This document shows, piece by piece, positions 1 through 8,025 of a DNA stretch of 44,075 nt. This stretch comes from Bacteroidales bacterium. GTDB lineage: Bacteria; Bacteroidota; Bacteroidia; Bacteroidales; UBA932. The translations under genes were made by a program, and so were the position numbers. Below the pieces are notes generated by a model. The model was not told the DNA's origin, searched no databases, and was given only the letters and a program-made list of their open reading frames with translations. The stretch is taken from NCBI GenBank assembly GCA_016284265.1, contig JAEEOM010000076.1, positions 68,522 to 112,596 on the forward strand, read 5' to 3'. Position 1 is the first letter of the stretch. Every line of letters starts with the position of its first letter.

Positions 1-1
1 C

Positions 2-1327
2 AATCTGAAGCTGCCCCTGGGTGGCACGCAACTGGAGATTCAGGCGGGAGCCCGCATGGGAACGGTGCTGGCTTCCGGCGTGGAAACGGGCGCGTTCTTC
101 GGTGTGGAGCCCCGCGTCAATGGGCGTTATGTCGTAGTCAAACGCTCTTCCGGCCTTCGGGAACTGGTGCTCCGCGGTGGCTGGGGTATCACCCGCAAGA
201 TGCCGTCGATGATCTATCTTTATCCGGAACCGGCGTTCAAAGACATGGTGTCGTTCTATTACAATGACTTTGACGCCTCCGGTAAAGGCTTGGCCGTCGT
301 GACGACGAAGCGGGAGGAGACGGACAATCCCGTCCTCCGCCTGCAGCGCAGCCGCAATGTCGAGGCGGGCCTGGAATTCGAGACCGACGCCGTCAACGGA
401 TCGCTGGTCTGGTTCGACGAGAAAATGACCGACGGTTACGGCTTCGCCACCGAATACGTACCGATGACCTATGCCCGCTATGGGTATACCTGGCAGAATG
501 GTGTGCCTGTGCAGCAGGTCCTGCCTTCGGGTGCCGACGTGACCTGGCGTATCGGCGGGGTAGCCGCCGACGGGCGTTCTCTGCCTGCTGTCACAGACAC
601 GACGTTCATGGCGCTATCCCGGCCCGTCAATAACGTGGACATGGATAAGTGGGGCGTGGAATTCACACTCGACGTGGCCAAGATTCCGGCACTGGAAACT
701 TCCATCAACATCAGCGGTGCCTATATGCAGGTGACCACACGCAATACGGGCTATGTGCACCGGCTGTATGCGGGATCCGCAAATGGACGCACCTTCCCGT
801 ATGTGGGTATTTACGGCGGCTCCTCGACGACCTCGAACGGTTCGGTGAAAGAGCGCTTTAATACGAATGTGCGTTTCATCACGCATATTCCGCGGCTGGC
901 GATGGTCGTGACCCTGTCCGCGCAAATGGTCTTCTTCGAATCCACGCGGAACCTCTGCCGTTTCGACGGAGAAGACCGGGCTTATTTCAGCGAAACAGCG
1001 GGTACCTGGTGTGTCGATCCGCGCTATATCCTGGACCGCGCAGGCCGGATGTTCCCTTTTACAGCTGAGATGGCGCGTGATCCGCAGTACCGTAACCTCA
1101 TCCTGACCACCAATACGGAAACCTTCTATGTGCGGCAGGTCTATCCGTTCTACGGCATGCTGAATCTCCGTCTGTCGAAAGAGATCGGGCGCATGGCGAC
1201 CGTCTCCTTCTATGCCAACAACTTCTTGAATCTCCGTGGCCGGGTCCGCAACTCGGTCACACATTATCCGAACGACCGGAATACACCGTTGTATTTCGGT
1301 GCGGAAGTCAAACTTTCCATCCGCTGA
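2..1327 (+). CDS. TonB-dependent outer-membrane receptor, C-terminal part
   Basis: The frame is open from base 2, before the ATG at 56 given in the ORF track, so the gene starts outside the window and only about 440 C-terminal residues are present. The sequence has alternating aromatic and polar strands typical of a TonB-dependent receptor barrel. It ends in a short strand, LYFGAEVKLSIR, with an amphipathic C-terminus usual for BAM-inserted barrels. The stop is 6 bases before the DUF4876-type gene. In Bacteroides this receptor type is commonly followed by DUF4876 and DUF6850 genes (family knowledge), and that order is seen here. The plug and any regulatory domain lie outside the window, so the ligand cannot be inferred. 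Confidence 0.85.
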   Translation, partial: NLKLPLGGTQLEIQAGARMGTVLASGVETGAFFGVEPRVNGRYVVVKRSSGLRELVLRGGWGITRKMPSMIYLYPEPAFKDMVSFYYNDFDASGKGLAVVTTKREETDNPVLRLQRSRNVEAGLEFETDAVNGSLVWFDEKMTDGYGFATEYVPMTYARYGYTWQNGVPVQQVLPSGADVTWRIGGVAADGRSLPAVTDTTFMALSRPVNNVDMDKWGVEFTLDVAKIPALETSINISGAYMQVTTRNTGYVHRLYAGSANGRTFPYVGIYGGSSTTSNGSVKERFNTNVRFITHIPRLAMVVTLSAQMVFFESTRNLCRFDGEDRAYFSETAGTWCVDPRYILDRAGRMFPFTAEMARDPQYRNLILTTNTETFYVRQVYPFYGMLNLRLSKEIGRMATVSFYANNFLNLRGRVRNSVTHYPNDRNTPLYFGAEVKLSIR

Positions 1328-1333
1328 TCCGCC

Positions 1334-2500
1334 ATGAAACGCTTGCTTTTCCTTCTTTGTCTGGCTCTGCCGCTGCTTCCGGCCTGTTTCCGGGAGATTC
1401 CCAGCGTGGGCGTCGTGACGGTGCAGCTTCGGCTAGACGGGGAACCGTCCGTGCCGGTCGATTTGACCGAACTGGAAGTGCGGTTGCAGAACAAGAGCGC
1501 TGAGTTCTCCTATACGGTGCATCCCGACGCCGACGGCCGGGCGGTCTTCGAAGTGCAACCCGGCAAATATGACGTAGTGGCCTCCGCCTGGTTCCCTGCC
1601 ACCCGCGTGGCGGTCAACGGGGCCAGCGGGGAGTTCCTGCTGACCGATGCGGTCATGGTCGAGATTCCGCTCCACGTGGCCGTCCCCAATCCGTTGATCA
1701 TCCGGGAGTTGTATTTTCATGGCTCGTCGACACTCGAAGGAGCCAATTACACAAAAGATACCTACATTGAGATCTACAACAACGCCGGCCCGGGCGGCCA
1801 GACGCAGTATCTCGATTCCCTCTGCCTGGCCGAAATCTTCCCGTATAACTCGACCACGGGCAACAATGCCTGGGCGGGACGCGACACCATCGCGATTGCC
1901 CAGATGTACTGGATGTTTCCGGGCGACGGGCACAGCTATCCGCTGGCGCCTGGCGAATCGGCCGTGGTCGCCTGTATCGCTGCGGTGGACCACAGCGGCC
2001 GTGCTACGTCCGGCCTGGCGTTGAACCGGGCCCATTTCGGCTGCTGGTCGGAAATCCTGCCGCGTCATGAAATCGCGGCGGGTGTCGTCCCGATGGTCCT
2101 GAACATGACGGGCCAGGGCAACGCCTGGGCGCTGTCGGTCACCAGTCCGGCCGTTGTGATCTTCCGGCCGTCGATCGGCGTAGCTGCCTGGCAGTCTCAG
2201 GCCGCCGTATGGGAGGACTTCGAACCCGGGAAATCTTCCGGCTCGAAATACTGGCACATCGACAAAGACTGGATCCTCGACGGTGTCGAGTGTGTGGATT
2301 CTCCTTCCTCGGCAATCAAGCGTCTGCCCGGGACGGTCGACGCATCTTATGTCTGGTTGCGGTCGGGTCATTACTCGGGCAAATGCGTTACGCGCAGGCT
2401 CGATTTTACGGAAGACGGCATCGACGTTTTCCAGGATACGAACAATTCGGATGCTGATTTCATTCCCGACAGCACCCCTTCCCCCCGGTTGAAGCCATGA
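1334..2500 (+). CDS. DUF4876-type lipoprotein
   Basis: A 388-residue protein with a lipoprotein signal peptide (lipobox LLPAC, Cys18). Residues about 25-115 look like an Ig-like or PEGA-like beta domain. From about 120, NPLIIRELYFHGS and DTYIEIYNN resemble the Bacteroidales DUF4876 family, whose function is unknown. The gene lies between a TonB receptor and a barrel gene and its stop overlaps the next start by 4 bases (ATGA), which indicates translational coupling. By inference it is an outer-membrane lipoprotein working with the receptor, perhaps as a surface binding partner. The family assignment is from memory of the motif and was not searched. Confidence 0.75.
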   Translation: MKRLLFLLCLALPLLPACFREIPSVGVVTVQLRLDGEPSVPVDLTELEVRLQNKSAEFSYTVHPDADGRAVFEVQPGKYDVVASAWFPATRVAVNGASGEFLLTDAVMVEIPLHVAVPNPLIIRELYFHGSSTLEGANYTKDTYIEIYNNAGPGGQTQYLDSLCLAEIFPYNSTTGNNAWAGRDTIAIAQMYWMFPGDGHSYPLAPGESAVVACIAAVDHSGRATSGLALNRAHFGCWSEILPRHEIAAGVVPMVLNMTGQGNAWALSVTSPAVVIFRPSIGVAAWQSQAAVWEDFEPGKSSGSKYWHIDKDWILDGVECVDSPSSAIKRLPGTVDASYVWLRSGHYSGKCVTRRLDFTEDGIDVFQDTNNSDADFIPDSTPSPRLKP

Positions 2501-3915
2501 AAACGCGCCTTGTCATCCTCTGTCTGCTGCTTGTCGTGACGGCGGGCGCCCAGGAACACAACATGGCGCGCCTGACGCAGTCGGATACGAGTTATGTCGA
2601 TGTTTCGATGGGACTGTCCGGAGAGACCGGCCGGTTGAAAGATGTGTATCAACCCGACAAACTGGTTGCGGGAACGCTGGATGCCCGTTCTCGGCGGAAG
2701 CTCGGCCGTGTGAATCTTTTCGGCCATTTCGGCTACGGTTATTCCTATGCAACGGGCAGTACCTGGCGGGGTTGGATCGATCCCTATGAAACGCCGTTCA
2801 TGCTGGCCGATTCGATTGCGGGCAACTTGTCGATGGAACGGTATCGGTTGCAGGCCGGTGCGGGTGTGCCGCTGGCCGGCGGCTGGTCGGCCGGCCTCGA
2901 CCTGGCCTACGATGTGGCGCTGATGGCCAAGCACAAGGATTTACGCAACAAGAACACGGGTATGACCTTCCGTGTGGCGCCCGGTATCTTCTGGCAGGGC
3001 AGTCATGTGGGCGTCGGCTTGGATGCCGGATACGAATATGGCACCGAAAAGGTGGAGTATCTGCAGGTTTCTGAAAACCTGGAACATGTGCTGTTCGACC
3101 TTTATGGTGTCTGGCTGTATCGCGCCAGCGGATTCGGGAGTGCGGAGACGCGCCGGCTCAAGACAAGCGGCCGCGTGTTCGCCGATTTCCAGTTGGGTTT
3201 CCAATGGGGTGAAACGTCGGTCCACAACAATTTCCGGGGTGAATTCGGCCGGAATGCCCAGACGGAGACAGGCTACAACAACCTCCGTCACGGCGATGTC
3301 CGCTCTCTGGCCTGGAGCGACGAACTCTCGGTAGAAATCGGCGACAGTCACCAAATTGAGCTTTCCGGCGAATTTTCCACGATGCAGGGCTTCCGGCCGT
3401 TGCAGCAGCAGGAACTCGATCCCGATTCCCGCATCCGCATCTGGGTGACGTACGGAGATCCCGTGTTCTGCTATTATCGCCGGACCCATCGGGAACAGTT
3501 TGAGTATACATATCTGTCTGCGCAGGATTGGGAGCTGGTGCTGGGCGTGGAAAATGAGGGCATGATGCACGCATATACCGAGTATCCGCGGCGTTTTGCG
3601 CAGCAATTCTCTTCGGTGACGCCGTACCTGGGCGGGAAGATTCCCGTTGGCAAGGCAGGCTCTTTGACCGCCCGGATCGGCTATGCCCATACATACGGGA
3701 CTGAAAACGACGTCTCTGAATGGCAGTTGGCTGAACCGTTGCTGGAGCAATGGGATTATTGGGACGGAGATTCGGTCTTGGCTGGGATCGCCGCAGCGTG
3801 GCGCAAGGACCGGATGTACGTCCAGGCTCGCTATAACATTGTAATTTCCGCCTCTGCCGCTGATAATGACGGCACGCGTCAAGTCGCCGGCCTGACCGTC
3901 GGTTTTATCTTTTAA
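2497..3915 (+). CDS. Outer-membrane beta-barrel protein, DUF6850-like
   Basis: A 472-residue protein with a cleavable signal peptide (MKTRLVILCLLLVVTAGAQ). The rest is predicted beta strands rich in Gly and aromatics, ending in the barrel-like terminus AGLTVGFIF. It starts inside the stop codon of the DUF4876-type gene (ATGA) and its own stop is 5 bases before the S46 peptidase start. The third position after a TonB receptor and a DUF4876 gene is where DUF6850 barrels usually lie (family knowledge), so the family name rests partly on context. No plug domain is visible, so it is not a second TonB receptor. Confidence 0.65.
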   Translation: MKTRLVILCLLLVVTAGAQEHNMARLTQSDTSYVDVSMGLSGETGRLKDVYQPDKLVAGTLDARSRRKLGRVNLFGHFGYGYSYATGSTWRGWIDPYETPFMLADSIAGNLSMERYRLQAGAGVPLAGGWSAGLDLAYDVALMAKHKDLRNKNTGMTFRVAPGIFWQGSHVGVGLDAGYEYGTEKVEYLQVSENLEHVLFDLYGVWLYRASGFGSAETRRLKTSGRVFADFQLGFQWGETSVHNNFRGEFGRNAQTETGYNNLRHGDVRSLAWSDELSVEIGDSHQIELSGEFSTMQGFRPLQQQELDPDSRIRIWVTYGDPVFCYYRRTHREQFEYTYLSAQDWELVLGVENEGMMHAYTEYPRRFAQQFSSVTPYLGGKIPVGKAGSLTARIGYAHTYGTENDVSEWQLAEPLLEQWDYWDGDSVLAGIAAAWRKDRMYVQARYNIVISASAADNDGTRQVAGLTVGFIF

Positions 3916-3920
3916 CCGTT

Positions 3921-5888
3921 ATGAAAAAGTTTCTGTTCGCAGCCATGCTGCTGCTCTGTGCTTCCGGCGCATACGCCGACGAAGGCATGTGGATGATCAA
4001 TACGATCGACCGGGTCCTTGAAAAAAAGATGAAGGCTGGCGGCCTGAAGCTCGACGGCCGGATGATTTACGATGAAGAAAAGGAAAGCCTTTCCGACGCC
4101 GTGGTGGCGCTGGCTTTCAGCTGCACAGGCAGCATGATATCGGACGACGGTCTGATGATTACCAACCACCATTGCGCCTACAGCGACATCCACGCACTCA
4201 GCACGATGGACCACAACTACCTCGAAGACGGTTTCTGGGCAATGACCCGCGAAGAAGAACTTCCCGTCAAAGGGCAGGCAATCTATTTTCTCAAAAAGAT
4301 CTTCGACGTGACAGGAGAGGTGCAGCGGCTGCGCGACTCTCTCGACGTAGCCACCCGTCCGATGGCGATGCGCCGGGTTTACAAGCTGATCGAAGACAAG
4401 TACGCGGTTCTCTATCAAGGGCAGGGAGAGCTTATCTGTTCATCGTATTACAACGGGAACCGCTATTATATGGCGCTTTATCAGGTGTATCGCGACGTGC
4501 GCCTGGTCGCCGCTCCGCCGGTGTGCCTGGCTTCTTTCGGCGGCGATACCGACAATTGGGAGTGGCCTCAGCACAAGGGCGATTTTGCCATTTACCGCAT
4601 CTATACCGCACCTGACGGCTCTCCGGCCGAGTATGCGCCCGGCAACGTGCCGATGCATCCGAAGAAGATCCTGAAGATTGCGCAGAATGGTGTGCGTGAC
4701 GGCGATTTTGCGATGGTCATCGGCTATCCGGGCCGGACCAACCGTTATGCTTCTTCCTATGCCGTCGAGGAGATCCTGCATATCCAGAATCCCATTCAGG
4801 CACAGTTCCGCATGGACCAGATGAAGATTCTGGAGAAGTGGATGAACGAAGAGGCGGACGTACGGCTCAAATATGCCGACAAGTATTTCGGCCTGAGCAA
4901 CGTGCAGGAGATCCGCGAAGGCGAGATTTACTGTTACAACCGTTTCGATGTGGTGGAAGCCAAGCGTGCCGGAGAGCAGCGGCTCCAGAAATGGTTGGGC
5001 GATTCGGACCTCATCTATCAGCTGGGCCGCAAATACGAAGACGTCGCGGCCATTAATCAGCAGATCGTCTATTTTCAGGAAACGATGGTTCGCGGCACGA
5101 ATCTGCACCGTTACGCGAATGCGCTCTCACGCGGCGACACGGTCCTGGCGGCCAAAGAACTGGCGAAACTCGACATGCGGGTGGAGCGCGACCTGCTGCG
5201 CTACAGCCTCCGCCAGTTCTACAAGTATGTGCACCGGGAATACTGGGGCGATTACCTGACGCAAGTCTATGACCGTACCGGCGGCAATGTCGATGCGGTG
5301 CTGAACGACGTCTTCGACGGACATATCCGTGACGCGCTCATCTCCTGCAAGATCGGACCTTTCAACGAAAAGCGCGACAAGATCGAGGCCGGTGTGAGCA
5401 AGAATCAGCTGGAACGGGATTACAAAGATGCGGTGTACCGGATGAAGCTGGCCGGGAACCAGCCCATGTATCCCGACGCAAACTCCACCATGCGTTTGAC
5501 CTACGGGAAAGTCTGTCCGCTTTCCCCGCGCGATGCGGTGACGCTGGCCTCCCTGACCACGACCGCCGGCATTCTGGAGAAGTATAATCCTGACGATTAT
5601 GATTTCTCCCTGAAGCCCGAGGTACGGGATCTGTTGGAGAAACATCCGGGCATTCCGGTGAATTTCTTGACGGACAATGATATCACCGGTGGAAATTCCG
5701 GATCTCCGGTGCTCAATGCCCGGGGCGAACTGATTGGACTGGCTTTTGACGGCAATAAGGAATCCCTGGCCGGCGACACATATTATGTCGAAGCCATGAA
5801 CCGCTGCATCTGTGTCGATATCCGCTACGTTCTTTGGATTCTCCGCGAATACGCGCACGCCGACAATCTGCTGGCAGAAATCCTCTGA
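3921..5888 (+). CDS. S46 family dipeptidyl-peptidase, DPP7-type
   Basis: A 655-residue periplasmic serine peptidase removing N-terminal dipeptides. Signal peptide about residues 1-19 (SGAYA/DEG). The chymotrypsin-like S46 signatures are present: TNHHC with the catalytic His at 84, GGDTDNWEWP near 208-216 (conserved acidic segment), and GGNSGSP with the nucleophile at Ser593. The residue 18 positions after the Ser (Gly611, in AFDGN) matches Gly666 of P. gingivalis DPP7 and not Arg673 of the Asp/Glu-specific DPP11. A preference for hydrophobic P1 residues is therefore predicted. It is the fourth gene of a tightly spaced group behind a TonB receptor, and converges on comF 21 bases downstream. 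Such enzymes serve amino-acid and dipeptide nutrition in Bacteroidales. Confidence 0.93.
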   Translation: MKKFLFAAMLLLCASGAYADEGMWMINTIDRVLEKKMKAGGLKLDGRMIYDEEKESLSDAVVALAFSCTGSMISDDGLMITNHHCAYSDIHALSTMDHNYLEDGFWAMTREEELPVKGQAIYFLKKIFDVTGEVQRLRDSLDVATRPMAMRRVYKLIEDKYAVLYQGQGELICSSYYNGNRYYMALYQVYRDVRLVAAPPVCLASFGGDTDNWEWPQHKGDFAIYRIYTAPDGSPAEYAPGNVPMHPKKILKIAQNGVRDGDFAMVIGYPGRTNRYASSYAVEEILHIQNPIQAQFRMDQMKILEKWMNEEADVRLKYADKYFGLSNVQEIREGEIYCYNRFDVVEAKRAGEQRLQKWLGDSDLIYQLGRKYEDVAAINQQIVYFQETMVRGTNLHRYANALSRGDTVLAAKELAKLDMRVERDLLRYSLRQFYKYVHREYWGDYLTQVYDRTGGNVDAVLNDVFDGHIRDALISCKIGPFNEKRDKIEAGVSKNQLERDYKDAVYRMKLAGNQPMYPDANSTMRLTYGKVCPLSPRDAVTLASLTTTAGILEKYNPDDYDFSLKPEVRDLLEKHPGIPVNFLTDNDITGGNSGSPVLNARGELIGLAFDGNKESLAGDTYYVEAMNRCICVDIRYVLWILREYAHADNLLAEIL

Positions 5889-5909
5889 CAGCTGTATCCC
5901 GGACAAGTG

Positions 5910-6638
5910 TCAGCCGCCGGCGAAAGCCAGCGTGGCACAGTTCACACGGAAACCGGCCTGGAGGAGCGGATCGGCGGAAGCCGCGAGGGTGGAGCCGGTG
6001 GTGAGGACGTCGTCAATCAAAAGCAAGTGGCGGATGCCGGCTTTTTGGAGCCGGGCTGTACTGACCGGCTGTAGCTGGAAGGCGCCTTGCACATTTTTCG
6101 TTTTGGCGTCACCGCGAAGACGGGTTTGCGTCCGGGTGTAACGGCAACGTTGGAGTAGCGTGGTTTCCAGCGGCAGGTCCATCGCCGACGCGACGCCCCG
6201 GGCGATCTCTTCTGCCTGGTTGTAGCCGCGCTTCCAGCGGCGCAGGGGATGAAGGGGGACCGGCACAACGGCCTGGCAGCGGCTGAACATCCGGCTGCCG
6301 GCCAACTGGGTTCCCAGTAGCCGGCCCATCCGATATCCAAGCTGACACCGGCCGCTGTATTTGATTGCATAGAGTATTTTCCGGTAGTCGCTTTCCGACC
6401 CGAAAAACAGGAGCGCGGCTACCCCTTCCACTTCGAACCGGCGCGCCAGCCGCTCAAATGCTGCATTCTGTCCGATTTCCCATTGATAGGTCAGAGGAAT
6501 CCCCGATAGACAATCTGCGCAGAGGTCCTGCTCTTCAATTGACAGAAACCGACCGCATACGACACACCGCCGTGGAAAGAAGAGTTCCCGCAGCCCCAGG
6601 ATGCCCGAAAGAAAAGGATTGGAAAAGCCCTTGCACAT
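5910..6638 (-). CDS. comF: ComF family phosphoribosyltransferase-like protein
   Basis: A 242-residue cytoplasmic protein. Two CxxC pairs (Cys25/Cys28 and Cys40/Cys43) form the N-terminal zinc motif seen in ComF/GntX proteins. The C-terminal type I phosphoribosyltransferase fold carries the PRPP loop LLLIDDVLTTGSTL. ComF proteins take part in DNA uptake in naturally competent bacteria; their exact reaction is unresolved. The ORF track starts at 6665 on a TTG; the first ATG, at 6638, gives MCKGFSNP and was chosen. The gene is divergent from the yhbP-like gene, 58 bases apart, and convergent with the S46 peptidase. No clear -7 box was found for it. Confidence 0.85.
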   Translation of the reverse strand: MCKGFSNPFLSGILGLRELFFPRRCVVCGRFLSIEEQDLCADCLSGIPLTYQWEIGQNAAFERLARRFEVEGVAALLFFGSESDYRKILYAIKYSGRCQLGYRMGRLLGTQLAGSRMFSRCQAVVPVPLHPLRRWKRGYNQAEEIARGVASAMDLPLETTLLQRCRYTRTQTRLRGDAKTKNVQGAFQLQPVSTARLQKAGIRHLLLIDDVLTTGSTLAASADPLLQAGFRVNCATLAFAGG

Positions 6639-6681
6639 ATCGCCCGCCTCAAATAACCCTCGCAAGTTAAAAATAAATGGC

Positions 6682-6689
6682 TACTTTTG
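6682..6689 (+). promoter_or_regulatory. -7 promoter box of the yhbP-like gene
   Basis: TACTTTTG matches the Bacteroidales -7 consensus TAnnTTTG. Exactly 7 bases separate it from the ATG at 6697, so the predicted transcription start falls on or next to the start codon. The -33 region is not clear. Confidence 0.65.
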
Positions 6690-6696
6690 CAAGTGT

Positions 6697-7140
6697 ATGA
6701 TCGACCAGCGGATATTGGATTTTATCGGGGAGCACCATGTGCTGACCGTGGCGTGCGCCTCGAAGGAAGGAGACCTGTGGTGTGCCAATGCTTTTTATGT
6801 CTTTGACGAGCAGGAAGAAGGGTTCATTATCACTTCGGAGGAGAAAACGCACCATGCGCAATTGTTCCTGGAAAATCCGGAGGTGACGGGTTCCGTCGTG
6901 CTGGAAACGGAGGAGATCGGGAAAATCCGTGGCCTGCAATTCACCGGAACGGTGCGGCGCTGCGACGGTGGTCTTTTTGACCGCTGCCGCCTGAAATACC
7001 TGCGTCGTTTCCCGTATGCCGTGTTCAAGGGCGGGGACGTATGGCTGATTACGCTCGACCGGGCGAAATATACCGACAACCGGCTGGGCTTCGGCAAGAA
7101 GCTCTTGTGGGAACGAGATACCCAGTCAAGCCAGGCATGA
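6697..7140 (+). CDS. YhbP-like (UPF0306) flavin split-barrel protein
   Basis: A 147-residue cytoplasmic protein of the pyridoxamine 5'-phosphate oxidase-like FMN-binding split barrel. GDLWCANAFYVFD, SEEKTHHAQ and LGFGKKLLWERD closely follow the layout of E. coli YhbP, whose function is unknown. The ORF track starts at 6601, but that start lies upstream of the -7 box and inside the opposing comF coding region. The ATG at 6697 gives the usual family length. The last nine residues and the stop codon (TQSSQA, TGA) are encoded by a 29-nt palindromic-family repeat. Flavin binding is inferred from the family. Confidence 0.85.
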   Translation: MIDQRILDFIGEHHVLTVACASKEGDLWCANAFYVFDEQEEGFIITSEEKTHHAQLFLENPEVTGSVVLETEEIGKIRGLQFTGTVRRCDGGLFDRCRLKYLRRFPYAVFKGGDVWLITLDRAKYTDNRLGFGKKLLWERDTQSSQA

Positions 7141-7142
7141 CG
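7114..7142 (+). repeat. 29-nt interspersed palindromic-type repeat, copy A
   Basis: CGAGATACCCAGTCAAGCCAGG plus ATGACG. It matches copy B in mutS2 in length and flank bases (CGAGAT at the start, ATGACG at the end), but its CCCAG/CCAGG arms no longer pair well. It covers the end of the yhbP-like gene and contributes the TGA stop. Confidence 0.6.
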
Positions 7143-7212
7143 AAAGGTGACAAATAACGGCCGATGAGGGCAGAACTGCGAGTGGCGCCCGGGATATTAT
7201 GCAAATTATTGC

Positions 7213-7220
7213 TATCTTTG
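7213..7220 (+). promoter_or_regulatory. -7 promoter box of cdaA
   Basis: TATCTTTG matches TAnnTTTG and lies exactly 7 bases before the cdaA ATG at 7228, which again predicts a leaderless transcript. It sits in the 87-base gap after the yhbP-like gene. Confidence 0.7.
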
Positions 7221-7227
7221 TTCGATA

Positions 7228-8007
7228 ATGTTCGATTTCATCGATATCACTTTCATCGACGTGCTGGACATCCTGATGGTCGGCCTGCTTATTTATTGGC
7301 TGATCCGGGTGGTCCGCGGGACGTCGGCGGTCAGCATTTTCCTGGGAATCCTGCTGCTTTATGTAATCTGGATCGCTTCGCGGGCACTGGGCATGAAGTT
7401 GCTCTCTTTCATTCTGGGACAAGTGCTGGGCGTGGGCGTGGTGGCGCTGCTGGTCATCTTCCAACCGGAGATCCGGCGCTTCCTGCTGCGCATCAGTTCC
7501 AGTACGACGGCCGCTCAGAAAGGCGTGTTCAACAAGTTGTTCCGACATGCCCGCCCGGGCGGGATGGCGACGCGTGAACTTGAGGAGTTGACGGCCGCCT
7601 GCCGTAAGATGGCGGAGACAAAGACCGGCGCCCTGATCGTGCTCCGGCACGGATCGGCACTGGGTGATATCCTCGACACAGGCGATGAAGTTGACGCCCG
7701 CATCAACCGGCGTCTGATCGAAAATATCTTCTTCAAGAATTCTCCGCTCCACGACGGGGCGATGATTCTGTCGGAAGACCGGATCCTGGCGGCCCGTTGC
7801 ACGCTGCCGATTACCCAGCGGCAGGATATTCCGGCCCATTACGGGATGCGGCATCGTGCAGCCCTCGGCATTGCGGAAGTCTCGGACGCTTCGGTGATCG
7901 TGGTTTCAGAAGAAACGGGGAACATCTCATTCGTGCAGGAAAACCAGATCCGCACGATGAGCAGCATCACGGAACTCCGTCTGGCCATCGAGAAATCCTA
8001 TCAATAA
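7228..8007 (+). CDS. cdaA: Diadenylate cyclase CdaA (c-di-AMP synthase)
   Basis: A 259-residue membrane protein making cyclic di-AMP from two ATP, a messenger for osmotic, potassium and cell-wall balance. Three N-terminal membrane segments lie near residues 12-28, 33-53 and 57-75. The DisA_N/DAC domain follows, with its two signatures: DGA at 176-178 (in SPLHDGAMI) and RHR at 208-210 (in YGMRHRAALG). Length and layout are standard for CdaA. The mutS2 start is 18 bases downstream, so the two are probably cotranscribed. A strong -7 box lies directly in front of the ATG. No cdaR-type regulator is adjacent. Confidence 0.95.
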   Translation: MFDFIDITFIDVLDILMVGLLIYWLIRVVRGTSAVSIFLGILLLYVIWIASRALGMKLLSFILGQVLGVGVVALLVIFQPEIRRFLLRISSSTTAAQKGVFNKLFRHARPGGMATRELEELTAACRKMAETKTGALIVLRHGSALGDILDTGDEVDARINRRLIENIFFKNSPLHDGAMILSEDRILAARCTLPITQRQDIPAHYGMRHRAALGIAEVSDASVIVVSEETGNISFVQENQIRTMSSITELRLAIEKSYQ

Positions 8008-8025
8008 TCACGGAGGAACCGGCGC

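Noticed and set aside
5889-5925. TGACA/TGTCA inverted repeat between the S46 peptidase and comF as a terminator
   Set aside because: A 5-bp stem with a 17-base loop and no T-run is too weak to call.
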